Shown piece by piece: positions 16,941 to 25,858 of a stretch of 41,720 bases of DNA. Numbering within the stretch: position 1 is the stretch's first letter; each line of letters starts with the position of its first letter. The DNA is from Acidimicrobiaceae bacterium (GTDB lineage Bacteria; Actinomycetota; Acidimicrobiia; Acidimicrobiales; RAAP-2), in contig PLKM01000029.1 in NCBI GenBank assembly GCA_003141095.1, positions 28,639-70,358 of the forward strand, in the 5' to 3' direction. Under the pieces are notes generated by a model. It had not been told where the DNA came from and did no database searches. It saw only the letters and a list, made by a program, of their open reading frames with translations. Made by a program: the position numbers and the translations under genes.

Positions 16941-17441
16941 ATGGAGTTGCTTCGCCTCCGCGCTCCGCTCGCCCGGGTCGAACAACTCGCGGGTTTCATC
17001 GCGACACGACCTGGTGTGGTGCTCGACTGCGCCGACGCCGACACCGTCATTGTTGCGGGGTCGCTGAAGGACCGGTGGCCGGGACCAATCGGGGTATGGC
17101 TCGAGGTCGCTCGTGAGTACCCGGCGCAGCTTGCGGCTCGCGACGTCGCCACACTCAGTTGGCTGATCGAGCTCGACCACGTGGTCGTGAGCGCCGAGCA
17201 GTCAGCCGAGTCGCACGCCGACGTGGTGCGGGCGCTCTTGACCAACGATGAGGTCAACTTCTCCAATGACGTCGCCACGATCGTGGGGGCGTACAACCGG
17301 CCCGCGCCGCCGCGCCCGCTCGCGGTGTGGAGTTTTGACGGCACCACCTTGCGCCACGAGAGCGAGGCGTTGATCCAGGTCGATTCAACGTCGACGCCGG
17401 TGGGCGAGTTGACGAGATTCGCCTCCGACTATTCGGGCTGA
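16941..17441 (+). CDS. Unrecognised protein with faint luciferase-like monooxygenase resemblance
   Basis: I do not firmly recognise this 166-residue product. It starts two bases after DUF2469, so it is probably in the same transcript. The middle part reads like the core of luciferase-like flavin/F420 oxidoreductases: VAREYPAQLAARDVATLSWL resembles the segment before the flavin-binding strand, and HADVVRALLTNDEVNF followed by YNRPAPPRPLAVW resembles the later gate region. It is about half the family's length, and the usual glycine-rich GR.LGVG segment is missing. It could be a shortened, non-catalytic relative or an unrelated small protein. Its 3' end overlaps the converging PPOX gene by 13 bases. 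Confidence 0.7.
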   Translation: MELLRLRAPLARVEQLAGFIATRPGVVLDCADADTVIVAGSLKDRWPGPIGVWLEVAREYPAQLAARDVATLSWLIELDHVVVSAEQSAESHADVVRALLTNDEVNFSNDVATIVGAYNRPAPPRPLAVWSFDGTTLRHESEALIQVDSTSTPVGELTRFASDYSG

Positions 17442-17830
17442 ATGGCGATCCGGTCGGGTCGGATGTGCACCGTGACGCGGACCTCTCCTTCGCGGCGCAT
17501 CGGGTAGGAGTCGACGTTCAGGTACTTCTTGGCGAGCCGATCAATGACGTCGTCCGCACCCTCGGTGGTGAAGCCCACGACCGTGCCGCGCACGGCGACG
17601 CAGACGTAGGGATTGTCGGGATCGGTCAGCGAAACGGCCACCCTCGAGTCCGAGGCGAGATTGCGGGCCTTGGCTCGTCCGAGTGCCGTATTGATCACAA
17701 TGTCGTCGCCGTCGAGCTCCACCCAGACGGGTGTGACGTAGGGTCCACCGTCCGAGCCGATGCTCGCGACGTGGGCGAGGACGTTCTTGTCGAATATTGC
17801 CCGCGCGGCGGGAGTGAAACTGTCGGCCAT
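17429..17830 (-). CDS. PPOX-class F420-dependent oxidoreductase-like protein
   Basis: The 133-residue protein has the split beta-barrel of pyridoxamine-phosphate-oxidase-like enzymes: LAHVASIGSDGGPYVTPVWVE, quoted as a pattern near residues 16-37, then DDIVINTALGRAKARNLASD, the phosphate-binding strand pair, and VAVSLTDPDNPYVCVAVRGTV. This combination is typical of the actinobacterial F420-dependent subgroup, which reduces quinones, biliverdin or other unsaturated compounds; the substrate cannot be told. The ATG has AAGGAG at a good distance. It converges on, and overlaps, the preceding + strand gene and is divergent from nfo across 47 bases. Confidence 0.85.
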   Translation of the reverse strand: MADSFTPAARAIFDKNVLAHVASIGSDGGPYVTPVWVELDGDDIVINTALGRAKARNLASDSRVAVSLTDPDNPYVCVAVRGTVVGFTTEGADDVIDRLAKKYLNVDSYPMRREGEVRVTVHIRPDRIAIQPE

Positions 17831-17864
17831 GGTGGCTCCTTACGGGGATGGGGTTGTTGGGAAC

Positions 17865-17870
17865 TAGTTT
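17865..17870 (+). promoter_or_regulatory. Putative leaderless -10 box of nfo
   Basis: TAGTTT ends seven bases before the ATG chosen for nfo; no ribosome binding site is seen. The gap also holds the start of the divergent PPOX gene. Confidence 0.4.
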
Positions 17871-17877
17871 TACTGTA

Positions 17878-18810
17878 ATGAACATTGGTGCGCACGTGCG
17901 CGGCGGAGGAAAGCTCGTACCCTCGCTGGAGGCCGGCGTCGAGATCGGCGCCACTTCGGTGCAGATCTTCACCCAGAGCCCGCGCATGTGGAAGCCCTCC
18001 CAGTACGCGCCGAGCGTGCTCGCGGCGTACCGCGAAGCGCAGGCGCAACACCCGACGATCACCGACACGTTCTGTCACGCCACGTACCTGATCAACCTGG
18101 CGAGCGCCGACAATGAGCTGTACGAGAAGTCCGTGGAGTGCCTGATCAACAATCTGTCGGTCGCTCGCGGCATGGCCTCGTCGGGGCTCGTGCTGCACGT
18201 TGGCAGCCACAAGGGCGCGGGCTTCGAGGAAGTGGTTGCCCAGATCGCCCGGGCCTTCGAGCGCGCCCTCGACGACGCCGAGCCCGCCCCCGAGGGCTTC
18301 GCGGACTGCCCGATCCTGATTGAGAACGCCGCGGGCGCCGGCGGCACCGTGGGGCGAAGCCTCGAAGAGATCGAGGCGCTCATCGGAGCCTGCGGCGATG
18401 ACGAGCGCCTGGGCCTGTGCATCGATACCCAGCACCTCTGGGCGAGCGGCGTCGACTATTCGAGCATCACGGGGACCAAGAGACTCGTCAAGGAGATCGG
18501 CGACCGGGTGGGCATCAGCCGACTGCGTTGCCTGCACCTGAACGACTCCAAGATCGAACTGGGCGCCAACCGCGATCGTCACGCCAACATCGACGAGGGG
18601 ACCATTGGCTCGAAGGGTCTCGCGCCGCTCGTGGGTCATCCCAAGATCCGTGACCTGCCCCTGCTGCTCGAGGTGCCAGGTGACGGCGACGGTCCGCGCG
18701 CGAGCGACGTCGCCCAGGCGCGCAAAGTGGTGAGCGCGGGCATCAAGCTCTATTCGAAGCCGGCGGCGCCGGCGAAAAAGACCGCGGTGAAGAAGTCAAC
18801 CAGGAAGTAG
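17878..18810 (+). CDS. nfo: Endonuclease IV (AP endonuclease)
   Basis: Nfo cleaves 5' of abasic sites during base excision repair and is a likely partner of MutM. The 310-residue TIM-barrel protein has the family motifs NIGAHVRGGGKLVPS at the N-terminus, LVLHVGSHKGAG, PILIENAAGAG, GLCIDTQHLWASG, LHLNDSK and RDRHANIDEGTIG, which hold the three-zinc ligands. The ATG at 17878 is preferred to the in-frame ATG 17848 because homology starts with MNIGAHV and a -10-like box precedes it. The last 18 residues form a Lys/Ala/Pro tail resembling histone-like tails, not a normal part of the fold. Confidence 0.95.
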   Translation: MNIGAHVRGGGKLVPSLEAGVEIGATSVQIFTQSPRMWKPSQYAPSVLAAYREAQAQHPTITDTFCHATYLINLASADNELYEKSVECLINNLSVARGMASSGLVLHVGSHKGAGFEEVVAQIARAFERALDDAEPAPEGFADCPILIENAAGAGGTVGRSLEEIEALIGACGDDERLGLCIDTQHLWASGVDYSSITGTKRLVKEIGDRVGISRLRCLHLNDSKIELGANRDRHANIDEGTIGSKGLAPLVGHPKIRDLPLLLEVPGDGDGPRASDVAQARKVVSAGIKLYSKPAAPAKKTAVKKSTRK

Positions 18811-18822
18811 AGAGGGATCATT

Positions 18823-20211
18823 ATGACCAATGTTCGAATTGAATCTGACACGATGGGCACCATCGAGGTGCCGGCCGATCATTACTGGGGCGCCCAGACC
18901 GAGCGGAGCCTTCACCACTTCGCCATCAGCGACGAGACCATGCCCCCGGCCCTCATCCGCGCCTTCGGTGTCTTGAAGTTAGCGTCGGCGCAGGTGAACA
19001 ACGCCCTCGGCAAACTCGACAAGGAGCGCGCCACCCTGATCGAGCGAGCCGCCCGCGAGGTGATCGCGGGTGAGTTGATGGGCGAGTTCCCACTTCGTAT
19101 CTGGCAGACCGGCTCGGGGACCCAGACCAACATGAACGTGAACGAGGTCATCTCGAACCGCGCGATCGAGATGGCCGGAGGTGAACGCGGCAGCAAAGAC
19201 CCCGTCCATCCCAATGACCACGTGAACATGTCCCAGTCGTCCAACGACACCTTTCCAACGGCCATGCACATCGCGGCGGTCGTCGAGATCACCGATCGCC
19301 TCGTGCCGGCCCTCGAGCGCCTGCGTGACGCGCTGGACGCCAAGGCCAAGGCCTACGCCTCGATCACCAAAATCGGCCGTACGCACCTCATGGACGCAGT
19401 GCCGCTCACCCTCGGCCAGGAGTTCTCTGGCTACGTGGCCCAGCTCGACGCCGATCTGGAGCGCTTGCGCCTGGTCCTCGGCGGGCTCTACGAACTCGCC
19501 GCCGGCGGGACCGCGGTGGGCACGGGCCTCAACACGCACCCCGAGTTCGGCGAGCGCGTGGCGGCGGCCATCGCCGAGCTGACGGGAAAGCCCTTCGTGA
19601 CCGCTCCGAACAAGTTCGCCGCCCTCGCCGCGCACGACGCCCTGGTCTTTGCGCACGGTGCGATCAAGACCACGGCCACGAGCCTCATAAAGATCGCCGA
19701 CGACCTGCGCTGGCTGGGCTCGGGACCGAGGTCGGGCCTCGGCGAGCTGCAGCTGCCCGAGAACGAGCCGGGAAGTTCAATCATGCCGGGCAAGGTCAAC
19801 CCCACGCAGTCCGAAGCGATGATCATGGTCGCCATTCAAGTATTCGGCAACGACGCCGCCGTGGCCATGGCGGGATCTCGCGGGAACCTCGAACTCAACG
19901 TCTGCAAGCCGGTCATGATTCACAACTTCTGCAACTCGATTGACCTGCTGACCGACGCCTGCGACCGGTTCCGCGAGTTCTGCGTCGAAGGACTCGAGCC
20001 CGACTACGAACAGATCAGCCACCACCTCAACAACTCCTTGATGCTGGTGACGGCGCTCAATCCCATCATTGGTTACGACAAGGCCGCCAAGGTTGCGAAG
20101 AAGGCCCACAAGGAGAGGACGACGCTGCGCGAAGCGGTGCTCAGTCTGGGCTTTCTCAGCGCCGAGGAGTTTGACGCGGCGGTGGTGCCCGAAGACATGA
20201 CCCATCCGTGA
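18823..20211 (+). CDS. fumC: Class II fumarate hydratase
   Basis: FumC interconverts fumarate and malate in the TCA cycle without an iron-sulfur cluster. The 462-residue protein starts with the [20 protein letters not shown] region, quoted as a pattern, contains [13 protein letters not shown], the [11 protein letters not shown] segment, [16 protein letters not shown], and the mobile catalytic loop [15 protein letters not shown] (about residues 318-332). GAGGGA before the ATG is the binding site. It lies 12 bases after nfo and overlaps the next gene by four bases. Confidence 0.96.
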   Translation: MTNVRIESDTMGTIEVPADHYWGAQTERSLHHFAISDETMPPALIRAFGVLKLASAQVNNALGKLDKERATLIERAAREVIAGELMGEFPLRIWQTGSGTQTNMNVNEVISNRAIEMAGGERGSKDPVHPNDHVNMSQSSNDTFPTAMHIAAVVEITDRLVPALERLRDALDAKAKAYASITKIGRTHLMDAVPLTLGQEFSGYVAQLDADLERLRLVLGGLYELAAGGTAVGTGLNTHPEFGERVAAAIAELTGKPFVTAPNKFAALAAHDALVFAHGAIKTTATSLIKIADDLRWLGSGPRSGLGELQLPENEPGSSIMPGKVNPTQSEAMIMVAIQVFGNDAAVAMAGSRGNLELNVCKPVMIHNFCNSIDLLTDACDRFREFCVEGLEPDYEQISHHLNNSLMLVTALNPIIGYDKAAKVAKKAHKERTTLREAVLSLGFLSAEEFDAAVVPEDMTHP

Positions 20212-20525
20212 AGCGGCCCGACCGTCTCGACGACGACGTTATCGACGAATGGCTCGAGCGACACGGCACGTGGCGTCGCTCGGACGGCCACCTGGTTCGT
20301 GAACTGAAGACGAAGGACTACCCGACGTCAGTGGCGATTCTCAGTTCGCAGGTCGAGTTGGCTGAGCGATTGGACCATCACCCGATCGCAACCCTCGGCT
20401 ACCGCGAGCTTCGTCTGGATCTCTGGACCCACGATCGAAGCGGTTTGACCCAGCTGGACCTGGACTACGCGGCGGGCTTCGACGAAATTGTCGCCGCCCA
20501 ATTCTCCAACTCGATCGTGATCTAG
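20208..20525 (+). CDS. Pterin-4a-carbinolamine dehydratase-like protein
   Basis: The 105-residue protein matches the PCD/DCoH fold: a helix with [17 protein letters not shown], then the active-site region [13 protein letters not shown] and [17 protein letters not shown]. The HHP and TH...GLT motifs are the family hallmarks. Typical members dehydrate 4a-hydroxytetrahydrobiopterin, but no aromatic amino acid hydroxylase is nearby, so its role is open. It starts with GTG overlapping the fumC stop and ends in a CTAG shared with the converging pspAB. Confidence 0.85.
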   Translation: MKRPDRLDDDVIDEWLERHGTWRRSDGHLVRELKTKDYPTSVAILSSQVELAERLDHHPIATLGYRELRLDLWTHDRSGLTQLDLDYAAGFDEIVAAQFSNSIVI

Positions 20526-21097
20526 TTAACCGGCAAGTTCCACAGGGCCATCCACCTCGACAGGTCCTTCTCGATGGGCAGGTCGTTTTCGAGAAACGAT
20601 CGAACTCGAAGTTCGAGTTCGTTGTCGCGTTGGTTGGCACTGGTGGGAGCGAAGGGGTAGAACGTGCCCTGTTTCAAGAGGTACACCATGCGCACGGCGC
20701 CGTCACCCGGGGGCGTCTTGGGCACGAAGCCAAAGACCGCGCAGAGCAACCGCGGGCCGAGACCGTTTTCCACCATCGAGGTATTGGCCCCGTGGATCCT
20801 CGTGACGAGCCCCTCGATGTCGGGGTCGTTGATGACCAGCCACTTGAAGCCGAGGTCGTCGGTCGTGAGCGAGACCTTGCCATTCGTTTCGTCGAAGTTC
20901 AGCAGCTCTTGCAGGTCGGCATCGGTGGTAATCGACGAGTCGCCACTACCGGATTTGAAGCACAGTCCGGCCTGGCCCGACGGGACGAGGTCGAGCTCGG
21001 TCTCGAGGGTGAGCGCCGCGGTGGGCAGGGCGAAGAGGGTGTCAAGTTTGGGCTGCACTTGTTTGGTGCGCCCGAAGAGCGCATCACGTAAGCCCAC
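20522..21097 (-). CDS. pspAB: PspA-associated protein PspAB
   Basis: This 191-residue protein matches the actinobacterial PspAB family: LRDALFGRTKQVQPKLDTLF at the N-terminus, FKWLVINDPDIEGLV and IHGANTSMVENGLGPRLLCAVF in the middle, and VYLLKQGTFYPFAP near the end. The GTG start at 21097 shares one base with the htpX stop (TAGTG), so it is coupled. The open frame continues upstream inside htpX, but homology begins at this GTG. The function is not known beyond association with PspA and HtpX in envelope stress. Confidence 0.88.
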   Translation of the reverse strand: MGLRDALFGRTKQVQPKLDTLFALPTAALTLETELDLVPSGQAGLCFKSGSGDSSITTDADLQELLNFDETNGKVSLTTDDLGFKWLVINDPDIEGLVTRIHGANTSMVENGLGPRLLCAVFGFVPKTPPGDGAVRMVYLLKQGTFYPFAPTSANQRDNELELRVRSFLENDLPIEKDLSRWMALWNLPVN

Positions 21098-22002
21098 TAG
21101 CCGTTGAGCTCGCGCTCGAGCTTGTTGAGTCGATCGAGGCGTATTTCCAAGGAAGGGTGGGTGGAAAACAGCGACGCGGCGGTTCCGCCGGCGAGAGCGG
21201 GCGCGAAGAAGAAGGCGTTCATTCCCTCGGCCTTTCGTAGGTCCGTGCGGGGGATTTTGCCGATGTCGCCGGTGATGTGCACGAGGGCGCTCGCGAGCAC
21301 GCTGGGCTTTCCGATGAGGATTGCCCCGGACCGGTCGGCGGCGAGTTCGCGGTAGCGCGAGAGGGCCATGGTGAGCAGGTACGCAATGACGTAGATCACT
21401 AACGAGACAATCCACGTGACCATTTCGACGAGCACGATGTTCTGGCCGTTGCGGCCTCTTCCGCCGCCCGAGAGCATGGCGCTCCACATGGCGATTCGAC
21501 TCACGAGACCGGCCAGCATGCCCACGCCCGAGGCAATGGTCATGATGGCGACGTCGCGATGGGCCACGTGGCTGAGCTCGTGCGCGAGGACGGCCTCGAG
21601 CTCCTCGTCGTTCAACCGGCGCATCAGCCCGCGAGTGGCGCAGATCACGGCGTGCTTGGGACTGCGACCAGTCGCGAAGGCGTTGGGAATATCCATCTCG
21701 GACACCCCGACGCGGGGTTTTTCCATATTGGCGAGCAGGCAAAGCCGATCAACGATCTCGTGCAGCTTGGGCTCCTGCTCCGGCGTGACTTCGTGCGCGT
21801 GCATGGAGAACATGGCGATCTTGTCCGAGAAGTAGTACTGGGAGAAGATCAGCGCCAGAGCGATGACGATCACGAGGCCCATGGCGACGCCCACTCTCAG
21901 CAGCACCGTCACGATGATCACGTACAGCACCACGAGCAAGAGGCCCGTGATGAACATTCGAACGTTCAGCCCGTGGTCGCTCTCGATCTTGGACTTCGCC
22001 AT
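21097..22002 (-). CDS. htpX: Zinc metalloprotease HtpX
   Basis: HtpX is an M48 membrane protease for quality control of membrane proteins. The 301-residue protein has two N-terminal membrane segments (about residues 15-35 and 38-56), the zinc motif HELSH (residues 141-145) and the third ligand Glu in RYRELAADRSG (about 219), then two more hydrophobic segments on either side (about 155-170 and 192-212). It is the middle gene of pspA-htpX-pspAB, two bases after pspA. All catalytic residues are present. Confidence 0.95.
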   Translation of the reverse strand: MAKSKIESDHGLNVRMFITGLLLVVLYVIIVTVLLRVGVAMGLVIVIALALIFSQYYFSDKIAMFSMHAHEVTPEQEPKLHEIVDRLCLLANMEKPRVGVSEMDIPNAFATGRSPKHAVICATRGLMRRLNDEELEAVLAHELSHVAHRDVAIMTIASGVGMLAGLVSRIAMWSAMLSGGGRGRNGQNIVLVEMVTWIVSLVIYVIAYLLTMALSRYRELAADRSGAILIGKPSVLASALVHITGDIGKIPRTDLRKAEGMNAFFFAPALAGGTAASLFSTHPSLEIRLDRLNKLERELNG

Positions 22003-22004
22003 CG

Positions 22005-22748
22005 TTACGCTCCGTGCCCCGATGGCAACTCGCCGGCGTCACCGGTGCCGGAACTGATTTGAGCCTTGAGCGCCGCCAACTGGGCGTCGACGGTGGAGGA
22101 GTTGCCGGCCTTGTCGAGTTGGGCCTGGATGTCATCGGTGGGGCTCGCCGAGAGGTCGGTGAGGGTGCCCGAGGCGAGAAGCTCGTCGAGGGCCCCGCTG
22201 CGGGCCTGCATCTCCGCGACCTTGTCCTGGGCGCGCTGCATGGCGGCGCCCGCGTCGCTCATCGAGGTCGAGATGCCGCTGACGGCTTCGTTGATATGAG
22301 CGGACGCCTCGGCGGCGGTGTACGTGGCCTTGATGGTCTCTTTCCTGGTACGAAAGGCCTCCACCTCGGTCTGGAGCCGCTGGGACGTCTGGGTGAGTTT
22401 GTCCTCCTGCTCGAGAATCGTCGCGTGCTGGGCGTCGAGGTCCTTTAACTGTGAGGCGATCGCCTCGCGGCGGGTGAGGGCCTCTCGAGCCAACGATTCG
22501 TTGCCCTGGGCGAGGGCGGCCTTCGCCTGATCGGCCAACTTGTCACCCTGGTTCTTCAACTGCTCGGCTTGGATCTCCACGCGCTTGCGCGCAGTGGCGA
22601 CGTCGGCGACGGCTCGCCTGACCTTGGTGAGGTTCTCCAGCTGCTGTTCGTACGAAAGATCCAGCGTTTGACGGGGATCTTCAATCTTGTTGAGCGCCGC
22701 ATTGGACTTGGCCTGAAAAATGGAACTGATTCTCTTCGCTAAACCCAT
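22005..22748 (-). CDS. pspA: PspA/IM30 family envelope-stress protein
   Basis: PspA forms ESCRT-III-like coats that support damaged membranes. The 247-residue protein is mostly coiled coil and starts with an amphipathic helix, MGLAKRISSIFQAKSNAALN, followed by EDPRQTLDLSYEQQLENL, the family pattern. The C-terminus is short and Gly/Ser-rich. AAGGAGG lies just before the ATG. It heads the three-gene stress operon. No pspB, pspC or pspF type regulator is present nearby. Confidence 0.93.
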   Translation of the reverse strand: MGLAKRISSIFQAKSNAALNKIEDPRQTLDLSYEQQLENLTKVRRAVADVATARKRVEIQAEQLKNQGDKLADQAKAALAQGNESLAREALTRREAIASQLKDLDAQHATILEQEDKLTQTSQRLQTEVEAFRTRKETIKATYTAAEASAHINEAVSGISTSMSDAGAAMQRAQDKVAEMQARSGALDELLASGTLTDLSASPTDDIQAQLDKAGNSSTVDAQLAALKAQISSGTGDAGELPSGHGA

Positions 22749-22772
22749 GGGGGCCTCCTTCGCTTCTAGTCC

Positions 22773-22802
22773 AGACTACGGGTACTGGGGCGCCACGGTG
22801 AA
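22773..22802 (-). promoter_or_regulatory. Possible promoter of the pspA operon
   Basis: Reading the minus strand, TTCACC (22802-22797), an 18-base spacer and TAGTCT (22778-22773) resemble a sigma-70 type promoter, with a leader of about 20 bases containing the AAGGAGG site of pspA. Match to consensus is moderate. Confidence 0.3.
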
Positions 22803-22832
22803 TAAGAAAGTGACCGAGCGCGCCTAAAAAGC

Positions 22833-23321
22833 CTACTTCCGAGGAAGGTTTCGGTCCTGGGCGCTGGCCTGCTCGGCGAGGTCCAGTCGGTACGCCTCGA
22901 GCGCGTCACCGAGAGAGCCGATTTCCAAGGCCAGTATGCGTAGGGCGAGCAGCCCGGCGTTGGCCGCTCCGTTGATCGCCACCGTCGCGACCGGCACCCC
23001 TCGGGGCATTTGCACGATCGAGAGCAGCGAGTCCAATCCGTCGAGTCGGGCGAGCGCGACCGGCACGCCAATCACCGGCAGCGTCGTCACCGCCGCCAAC
23101 ATGCCCGGCAGGTGGGCGGCGCCCCCGGCCCCGGCGATGAGTACCTTGAGGCCCCGGCCCCGGGCGCTGTGGCCGTACTCGATCATGGCCTCGGGCGTGC
23201 GGTGGGCCGAGACGACGTGAAGTTCGTAGTCAACCCCGAAGCGCTCGAGCATGGCGGAGGCTTCCGCCATGACCTCATGGTCCGACGAACTGCCCATGAC
23301 GATGCCGACAACTGGTTGCAC
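22833..23321 (-). CDS. purE: N5-carboxyaminoimidazole ribonucleotide mutase PurE
   Basis: PurE rearranges N5-CAIR to CAIR in purine synthesis. The 162-residue protein has [14 protein letters not shown] at the N-terminus, [11 protein letters not shown] with the catalytic His (about residues 38-48), and [14 protein letters not shown]. The GTG start shares one base with the purK stop (TAGTG), and GGGAGG precedes it. The frame stays open upstream within purK, but homology starts here. A short inverted repeat CTTCC/GGAAG at the gene end followed by a run of five T could be a weak terminator. Confidence 0.95.
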   Translation of the reverse strand: MQPVVGIVMGSSSDHEVMAEASAMLERFGVDYELHVVSAHRTPEAMIEYGHSARGRGLKVLIAGAGGAAHLPGMLAAVTTLPVIGVPVALARLDGLDSLLSIVQMPRGVPVATVAINGAANAGLLALRILALEIGSLGDALEAYRLDLAEQASAQDRNLPRK

Positions 23322-24472
23322 TACGCCTCCCGGGTCCTCGTGCCGTACGCGCGGGCACTCTCCCATGCTCTCACGTGCACCTGCGCTGCACTGTCACCGA
23401 GCACCGTGACGTGGCCCAGTTTGCGTCCGGGTCGCCAGGACTTGCCGTAGTCGTGCACGAATGCCCCCTCGACGGTCATCGCCAGCTCGAGCGAACTTGG
23501 TTGGTCGGAGCCGACCACGTTCACCATGACGGCGTTGTCGCACAGCGCAGTGACGTCACCGAGCGCCTCACCGCTCACCGCGAGCAGATGATTGGCGAAC
23601 TGACTGGTCCGCACGCCCTCGATCGTCCAGTGGCCGGAGTTGTGGGGCCGAAGGGCCACCTCGTTGATGAACAGGCCATCTGACGTGACGAAGAATTCAA
23701 TGGCCAGGATGCCGACGACGTCGATGAGCGAGGCGATCTGCTCGGCGAGCTCTGACGCGCGCTGGGCCAACTCGTTCGTCACCTGAGCGGGAAAGACGAC
23801 CTCGACGCACATGCCCTCTGATTGGACGGTCGTGACGAGCGGATAGAGCGCGGTCGAGCCGTCGGTGCCGCGCGCGATCAACTGGGCGACCTCGCTCTGT
23901 AGCTGAAGACGCTCCTCGACGACCACGTCGCTCGACTCGGCGAGGTCATCAATCATTCGAAGGGTCTCGTGGCGATCACGAGGAAAGAGCACGCCCCGCC
24001 CGTCGTAGCCGCCCCTGGAGGCCTTCACGACCGGAGGATCCCCTAACTCGTCAAGCAGGGAAGAGAGTCGCGGATCGTCCGACGAGTTCACGACCAGGAA
24101 ACGAGGCACCGGCAGACCGGCGTCGAAGAACGTGCGCCGCTGGTGGGCCTTGTCAACGGCGAACTCGAGGGCGCGCGCACTCGGTCGAACCACGACGCCG
24201 CGTGATTCGAGAGCCTCGATCTGGTGGAGGTCGACGAGTTCGTGATCGAAGGTGACCACGTCAACACTCTCGCCCAGGGCGTCGAGAGCCGACGGATCCT
24301 GAGCGTCGCCCACGATGACCTCGTCGCACGTGGCGACGGCGGCGTCATCGAGCGAGGTGGCGAGTACCGTGACGCTGAGTCCGAGCGAAGGCGCTACTTC
24401 GCCCATCATCCGGGCCAACTGGCCCGCCCCGATCACTCCGATTCGGCGGCTAAGTTGGGGACTAATCGACAC
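23321..24472 (-). CDS. purK: N5-carboxyaminoimidazole ribonucleotide synthase PurK
   Basis: PurK carboxylates AIR with bicarbonate and ATP, feeding PurE. The 383-residue ATP-grasp protein has the N-terminal [13 protein letters not shown], the ATP-grasp segment [14 protein letters not shown] (about residue 140) and the metal-binding [29 protein letters not shown] region, quoted as a pattern. The GTG at 24472 is preferred to TTG 24478: TAGCGT ends exactly six bases before this GTG, as at smc. The purK-purE order with overlapping stop and start is normal. Confidence 0.94.
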   Translation of the reverse strand: MSISPQLSRRIGVIGAGQLARMMGEVAPSLGLSVTVLATSLDDAAVATCDEVIVGDAQDPSALDALGESVDVVTFDHELVDLHQIEALESRGVVVRPSARALEFAVDKAHQRRTFFDAGLPVPRFLVVNSSDDPRLSSLLDELGDPPVVKASRGGYDGRGVLFPRDRHETLRMIDDLAESSDVVVEERLQLQSEVAQLIARGTDGSTALYPLVTTVQSEGMCVEVVFPAQVTNELAQRASELAEQIASLIDVVGILAIEFFVTSDGLFINEVALRPHNSGHWTIEGVRTSQFANHLLAVSGEALGDVTALCDNAVMVNVVGSDQPSSLELAMTVEGAFVHDYGKSWRPGRKLGHVTVLGDSAAQVHVRAWESARAYGTRTREA

Positions 24473-24478
24473 GACCAA

Positions 24479-24484
24479 ACGCTA
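24479..24484 (-). promoter_or_regulatory. Putative leaderless -10 box of purK
   Basis: TAGCGT on the minus strand, six bases before GTG 24472, and the same hexamer and spacing as before smc. It lies in the 38-base divergent gap to the luciferase-like gene. Confidence 0.45.
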
Positions 24485-24510
24485 CAGGTCGCGTGAGGGG
24501 GGCTCCAACG

Positions 24511-25425
24511 ATGCGCATCGCCACGGGACTGGACACGAACGGGCCACTGGAGCGAACGCTCGAGAGGGCCACCGGGCTGCGCGATCGGGGATTCACGTCG
24601 ATGTGGTCGTCGCAGATCTTCGGGCCCGACACCCTCACGGTCTTGGCAATAGTTGGCCGAGAGTTGCGCGACATTGACCTTGGAACCGCGGTTATTCCAA
24701 TCCAGCCCCGACACCCCTCGATGCTCGCGGCCCAGGCGCGCACGGTGCAAGAGGCGATCGGCGGTCGCTTGTCGCTCGGTGTTGGACTCTCGCACCAGGT
24801 GATTGTCGAGGGGCTGTGGGGCCTCTCATTCGATCGTCCGGCTTCGTACATGCGCGAATACATCGACGCGCTGGCCCCCCTGTTGCGCGGCGAGAACGTG
24901 TCGGCGAAGGGCGAGCGCGTCACGGCGATATCGACGAGTCCGCTCGGACCGAGGGAGACCCGCACGCCGGGCCTGCTCATCGCCGCGCTAGGGCCCAAGA
25001 TGCTGCAACTCGCCGGTTCGTCGACCGACGGCACTCTTTTGTGGTTGACCGGTCCCAAGACCATCGCGTCGCACGTCGCTCCGACAATCAGAGCCGCCGC
25101 CGCGCAAGCCGGTCGGCCAGAACCGCGCATCGTGTGCGCCCTGCCCATGAACGTCACCAACGACATCCCCGGTGCGCGCGAGCGCATTAACACGCAATTG
25201 GCGACGTACGCGACGCTCCCCAGTTACGCCAAGATGATGGCACAAGAGGGCGCGCGCGAGCCCGCCGACGTGGCGTTGCTGGGATCGAGGGAACAGGTCC
25301 TCGAACAACTTGACGAGTTAGCGAACGCCGGCGTCACCGAATTCTCCGGCGCGCCCACGGGCACCGCGGCGGAGCGTGAGGCGGCACTCGATGTCCTTGT
25401 CGAGTACGGCGCATCGCACCCGTAG
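24511..25425 (+). CDS. LLM-class flavin/F420-dependent oxidoreductase
   Basis: The 304-residue protein is a luciferase-like TIM-barrel oxidoreductase. It starts MRIATGLDTNGP, has GFTSMWSSQIFGPDTL, VIPIQPRHPSMLAAQARTVQ and RLSLGVGLSHQVIVE (about residues 88-102), the flavin/F420-binding core, and PGLLIAALGPKMLQLAG later. Related actinobacterial proteins are F420-dependent, and cofactor choice here is inferred from that. The substrate is unknown. ATG 24511 is preferred over GTG 24493 because GAGGGGGG (24495-24502) overlaps the upstream codons as a binding site. It stands alone, divergent from purK. Confidence 0.88.
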   Translation: MRIATGLDTNGPLERTLERATGLRDRGFTSMWSSQIFGPDTLTVLAIVGRELRDIDLGTAVIPIQPRHPSMLAAQARTVQEAIGGRLSLGVGLSHQVIVEGLWGLSFDRPASYMREYIDALAPLLRGENVSAKGERVTAISTSPLGPRETRTPGLLIAALGPKMLQLAGSSTDGTLLWLTGPKTIASHVAPTIRAAAAQAGRPEPRIVCALPMNVTNDIPGARERINTQLATYATLPSYAKMMAQEGAREPADVALLGSREQVLEQLDELANAGVTEFSGAPTGTAAEREAALDVLVEYGASHP

Positions 25426-25486
25426 AGGAGTTGGTGCACGTTTGTTTTGGCGCCGAGACTAAAGTTGCTGGTTACAAGGAGCACTT

Positions 25487-25855
25487 ATGTCAGCAGTAGC
25501 AAGCATTCTCTCGATTCTCTTATTCCTGGTCTTCGCCTCGTCGGGTCTGCAGAAGGTTCGTTTCAACCCGATGGCCTCGCAGTCGGCTGGTCACCTCGGC
25601 TTTTCGAAGACGGCGTATCAGCGCATCGGCGTGCTAGAGATCGCGGGCGGCATTGGTCTGCTCGTCGGGCTTTCCGCGAAGGCTTCATCGTTCTGGGGCG
25701 TTCTTAATGAGGTCGCGGCCCTTGGACTGGTCGTCACGATGCTCCTGGCGGTCTATTTCCATCTGCGCAAGGGCGACAACGCCAAGATCTTTACGCCGGC
25801 GTTGGTGCTGGGCCTCTTGGCGCTGCTGGAACTGGTGTTCCGCCTCGCGGCTTAG
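25487..25855 (+). CDS. DoxX-like small membrane protein
   Basis: The 122-residue protein has four hydrophobic segments (about residues 3-20, 45-62, 68-90 and 98-118) and the DoxX-like motif FASSGLQKV followed by RIGVLEIAGGIGLLVGL. AAGGAG precedes the ATG, and TAAAGT (25460-25465) may be its -10 box. DoxX-family proteins are small membrane proteins sometimes tied to respiration or redox balance, but the precise role of this subgroup is unknown. It converges on the DsbA-fold gene with only three bases between the stops. Confidence 0.85.
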   Translation: MSAVASILSILLFLVFASSGLQKVRFNPMASQSAGHLGFSKTAYQRIGVLEIAGGIGLLVGLSAKASSFWGVLNEVAALGLVVTMLLAVYFHLRKGDNAKIFTPALVLGLLALLELVFRLAA

Positions 25856-25858
25856 GGC

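Noticed and set aside
21098-21742. A long N-terminal extension of pspAB upstream of the GTG at 21097.
   Set aside because: The extension is Arg/Pro-rich shadow of htpX; PspAB homology begins at the GTG overlapping the htpX stop.
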